DNA from: Flavobacterium sp. HBTb2-11-1
GTDB lineage: Bacteria; Bacteroidota; Bacteroidia; Flavobacteriales; Flavobacteriaceae
Direction: 5' to 3'
Assembly (NCBI RefSeq): GCF_009826975.1
Contig: NZ_WUMO01000003.1
Coordinates: 526,184-590,183 of the forward strand
DNA: 64,000 bases
The position numbers and the translations under genes are program-made. The notes under the pieces were generated by a model, which was given only the letters and a program-made list of their open reading frames with translations, had not been told where the DNA came from and ran no database searches. Positions 63,198 through 64,000 of this stretch are shown one piece after another. Within the stretch, counting starts at the first letter, position 1. Each line of letters opens with the position of its first letter.

Positions 63198-63878
63198 ATG
63201 AGACTAACCACCTTTTTATTTATACTATTAATTTGTTTTTCGTCTAAAGCCCAAGTTACTCCAAAAGAGAACGAACAAATGGGATACATACTTACTGAGA
63301 AAGATTCTATTTTAGGTGATACTATTCAGCTGCCAGAAATAATTATTTCGAAAGGAAAAAAGATGAGTGCAGAGGAAATGAAACAATTTCAAATTCTTCA
63401 AAACAGAGTATATAAAGTTTATCCTTATGCAAAATTAGCTTCAGAGAGACTAACTGCTTTAAATAACGGAATGGCTCGTTTAAAAACAAGTCGTGAAAAA
63501 AAGAAGTATTTTAAAATAGTCGAAGACTACTTAAACAATGAATTTGAAGAAAGGCTAAAAAAACTATCCAGAAAACAAGGACAGATTTTAGTGAAATTGA
63601 TTCATCGTCAAACTGGAATTACAACTTATGAATTGATTAAAACCCTAAAAAGCGGATTTAAGGCGTTTGTTTCAAATACAACCGCGAATTTATTTGATAT
63701 AAGTTTAAAAGAAGAATACAAACCTTACGACGTAAACGAAGATTATTTAATAGAAACAATCTTAGTGAGAGCTTTTGAATCTGGTCGATTGGTAAATCAG
63801 AAACCAGCCAATCCTGTAAATTATGATGATTTATCAGAGAAGTGGCAGCAAAGAGCAAAAGAACTAAATAAGAAATAA
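63198..63878 (+). CDS. DUF4294 family secreted protein
   Basis: 226 residues from the ATG at 63198, chosen because it starts the signal peptide MRLTTFLFILLICFSSKAQ; a longer frame begins at 63159 with non-signal sequence. The helical core YKVYPYAKLASERLTALN and LIHRQTGITTYELIKTLKSG is typical of DUF4294, a Bacteroidota family of unknown function. Confidence 0.9.
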   Translation: MRLTTFLFILLICFSSKAQVTPKENEQMGYILTEKDSILGDTIQLPEIIISKGKKMSAEEMKQFQILQNRVYKVYPYAKLASERLTALNNGMARLKTSREKKKYFKIVEDYLNNEFEERLKKLSRKQGQILVKLIHRQTGITTYELIKTLKSGFKAFVSNTTANLFDISLKEEYKPYDVNEDYLIETILVRAFESGRLVNQKPANPVNYDDLSEKWQQRAKELNKK

Positions 63879-63903
63879 TTTTGTACATAATATATAGTAT
63901 AGC

Positions 63904-63944
63904 AACCCGACAGTTTTTTCTAAACCTGTCGGGTTTATTTTTTT
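63904..63944 (+). terminator. Terminator of the DUF4294 gene
   Basis: AACCCGACAG pairs with CTGTCGGGTT (10 bp, 12-nt loop), followed by TTATTTTTTTT. The AACCTGTCGGGTTT half also occurs at 34695-34708. Confidence 0.88.
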
Positions 63945-63970
63945 GACTCATAATATATAAGGAGAAACCC

Positions 63971-64000
63971 TCAATTGTCCGACTGTACGGATCCGAACCT
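63971..64000 (-). CDS. Possible 3' end of a minus-strand gene
   Basis: Only ten codons are visible, reading ...RFGSVQSDN-stop (TGA at 63973-63971). The rest would lie outside the window. Too short to identify; a tRNA end was considered and thought less likely. Confidence 0.25.
   Translation of the reverse strand, partial: RFGSVQSDN

Noticed and set aside
63971..64000. 3' end of a tRNA (GGTTCGGATCC resembles a T-arm)
   Set aside because: The T-loop position 58 is G instead of A, the stem has an A-G mismatch, and there is no plausible acceptor end; evidence is insufficient.

Overview
This is a chromosomal segment of a member of the Bacteroidota, most likely a Flavobacterium. The evidence is AT-rich DNA, type IX secretion (T9SS) and gliding genes (gldF, gldG, a giant SprB-repeat adhesin), Bacteroidota-style promoter octamers (TAnnTTTG), fused CusA-TolC efflux proteins, and gene families such as DUF4294. 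No rRNA, complete tRNA, CRISPR array, insertion sequence or prophage was seen. Species was not determined.

Layout. 1-2026 (minus): nadB (cut by the window edge) and nadA, NAD synthesis. 2218-5563 (minus): a copper operon with a small Cys/His protein, a Met/His lipoprotein and an OprC/NosA-like TonB receptor. 5690-12361 (plus): a clade II nitrous oxide reductase operon (cytochrome c, nosZ, a membrane-NosL fusion, nosD, nosF, nosY, truncated globin), with a Crp/Fnr regulator at 12501-13097. 13294-25063 (minus): seven tightly packed genes, namely three phage-tail-collar proteins, a cytoplasmic periplasmic-binding-like protein, an Fmt-like formyltransferase, a 2201-residue T9SS adhesin and an OmpA-family protein. 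25294-34432: a mechanosensitive channel, a small membrane protein, an HxlR regulator, and a CusA-TolC/CusB efflux operon. 34780-40562 (minus): the four-gene ligase-associated DNA repair cluster. 40609-48053: mostly minus-strand housekeeping genes (DsbA/FrnE, dnaN, gldFG, SAM hydrolase) with several palindromic intergenic repeats. 48319-54229: mostly plus-strand phoH, HAD phosphatase, DUF502, purC and two ankyrin proteins. 54392-61963 (minus): a metal efflux operon czcCBA with its two-component system. 62028-63878: an M42 peptidase and a DUF4294 protein.

How the genes work together. The nos operon reduces N2O to N2; the divergent copper operon plausibly supplies the copper that NosZ needs. A palindrome TATGATT-N2-AATCATA (equivalent to ATGAT-N4-ATCAT, the FNR type) sits between these operons, recurs upstream of nadA, and recurs next to the Crp/Fnr gene. 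In all four directions where a promoter is expected, a near-consensus -7 octamer lies exactly 29 nt from the box centre, which places the box near -41.5. One of these promoters drives no gene but would make an RNA of about 80 nt ending at a strong terminator: a candidate anaerobic small RNA.

The best candidate for an undescribed system is the seven-gene collar / binding protein / formyltransferase / giant adhesin / OmpA operon.
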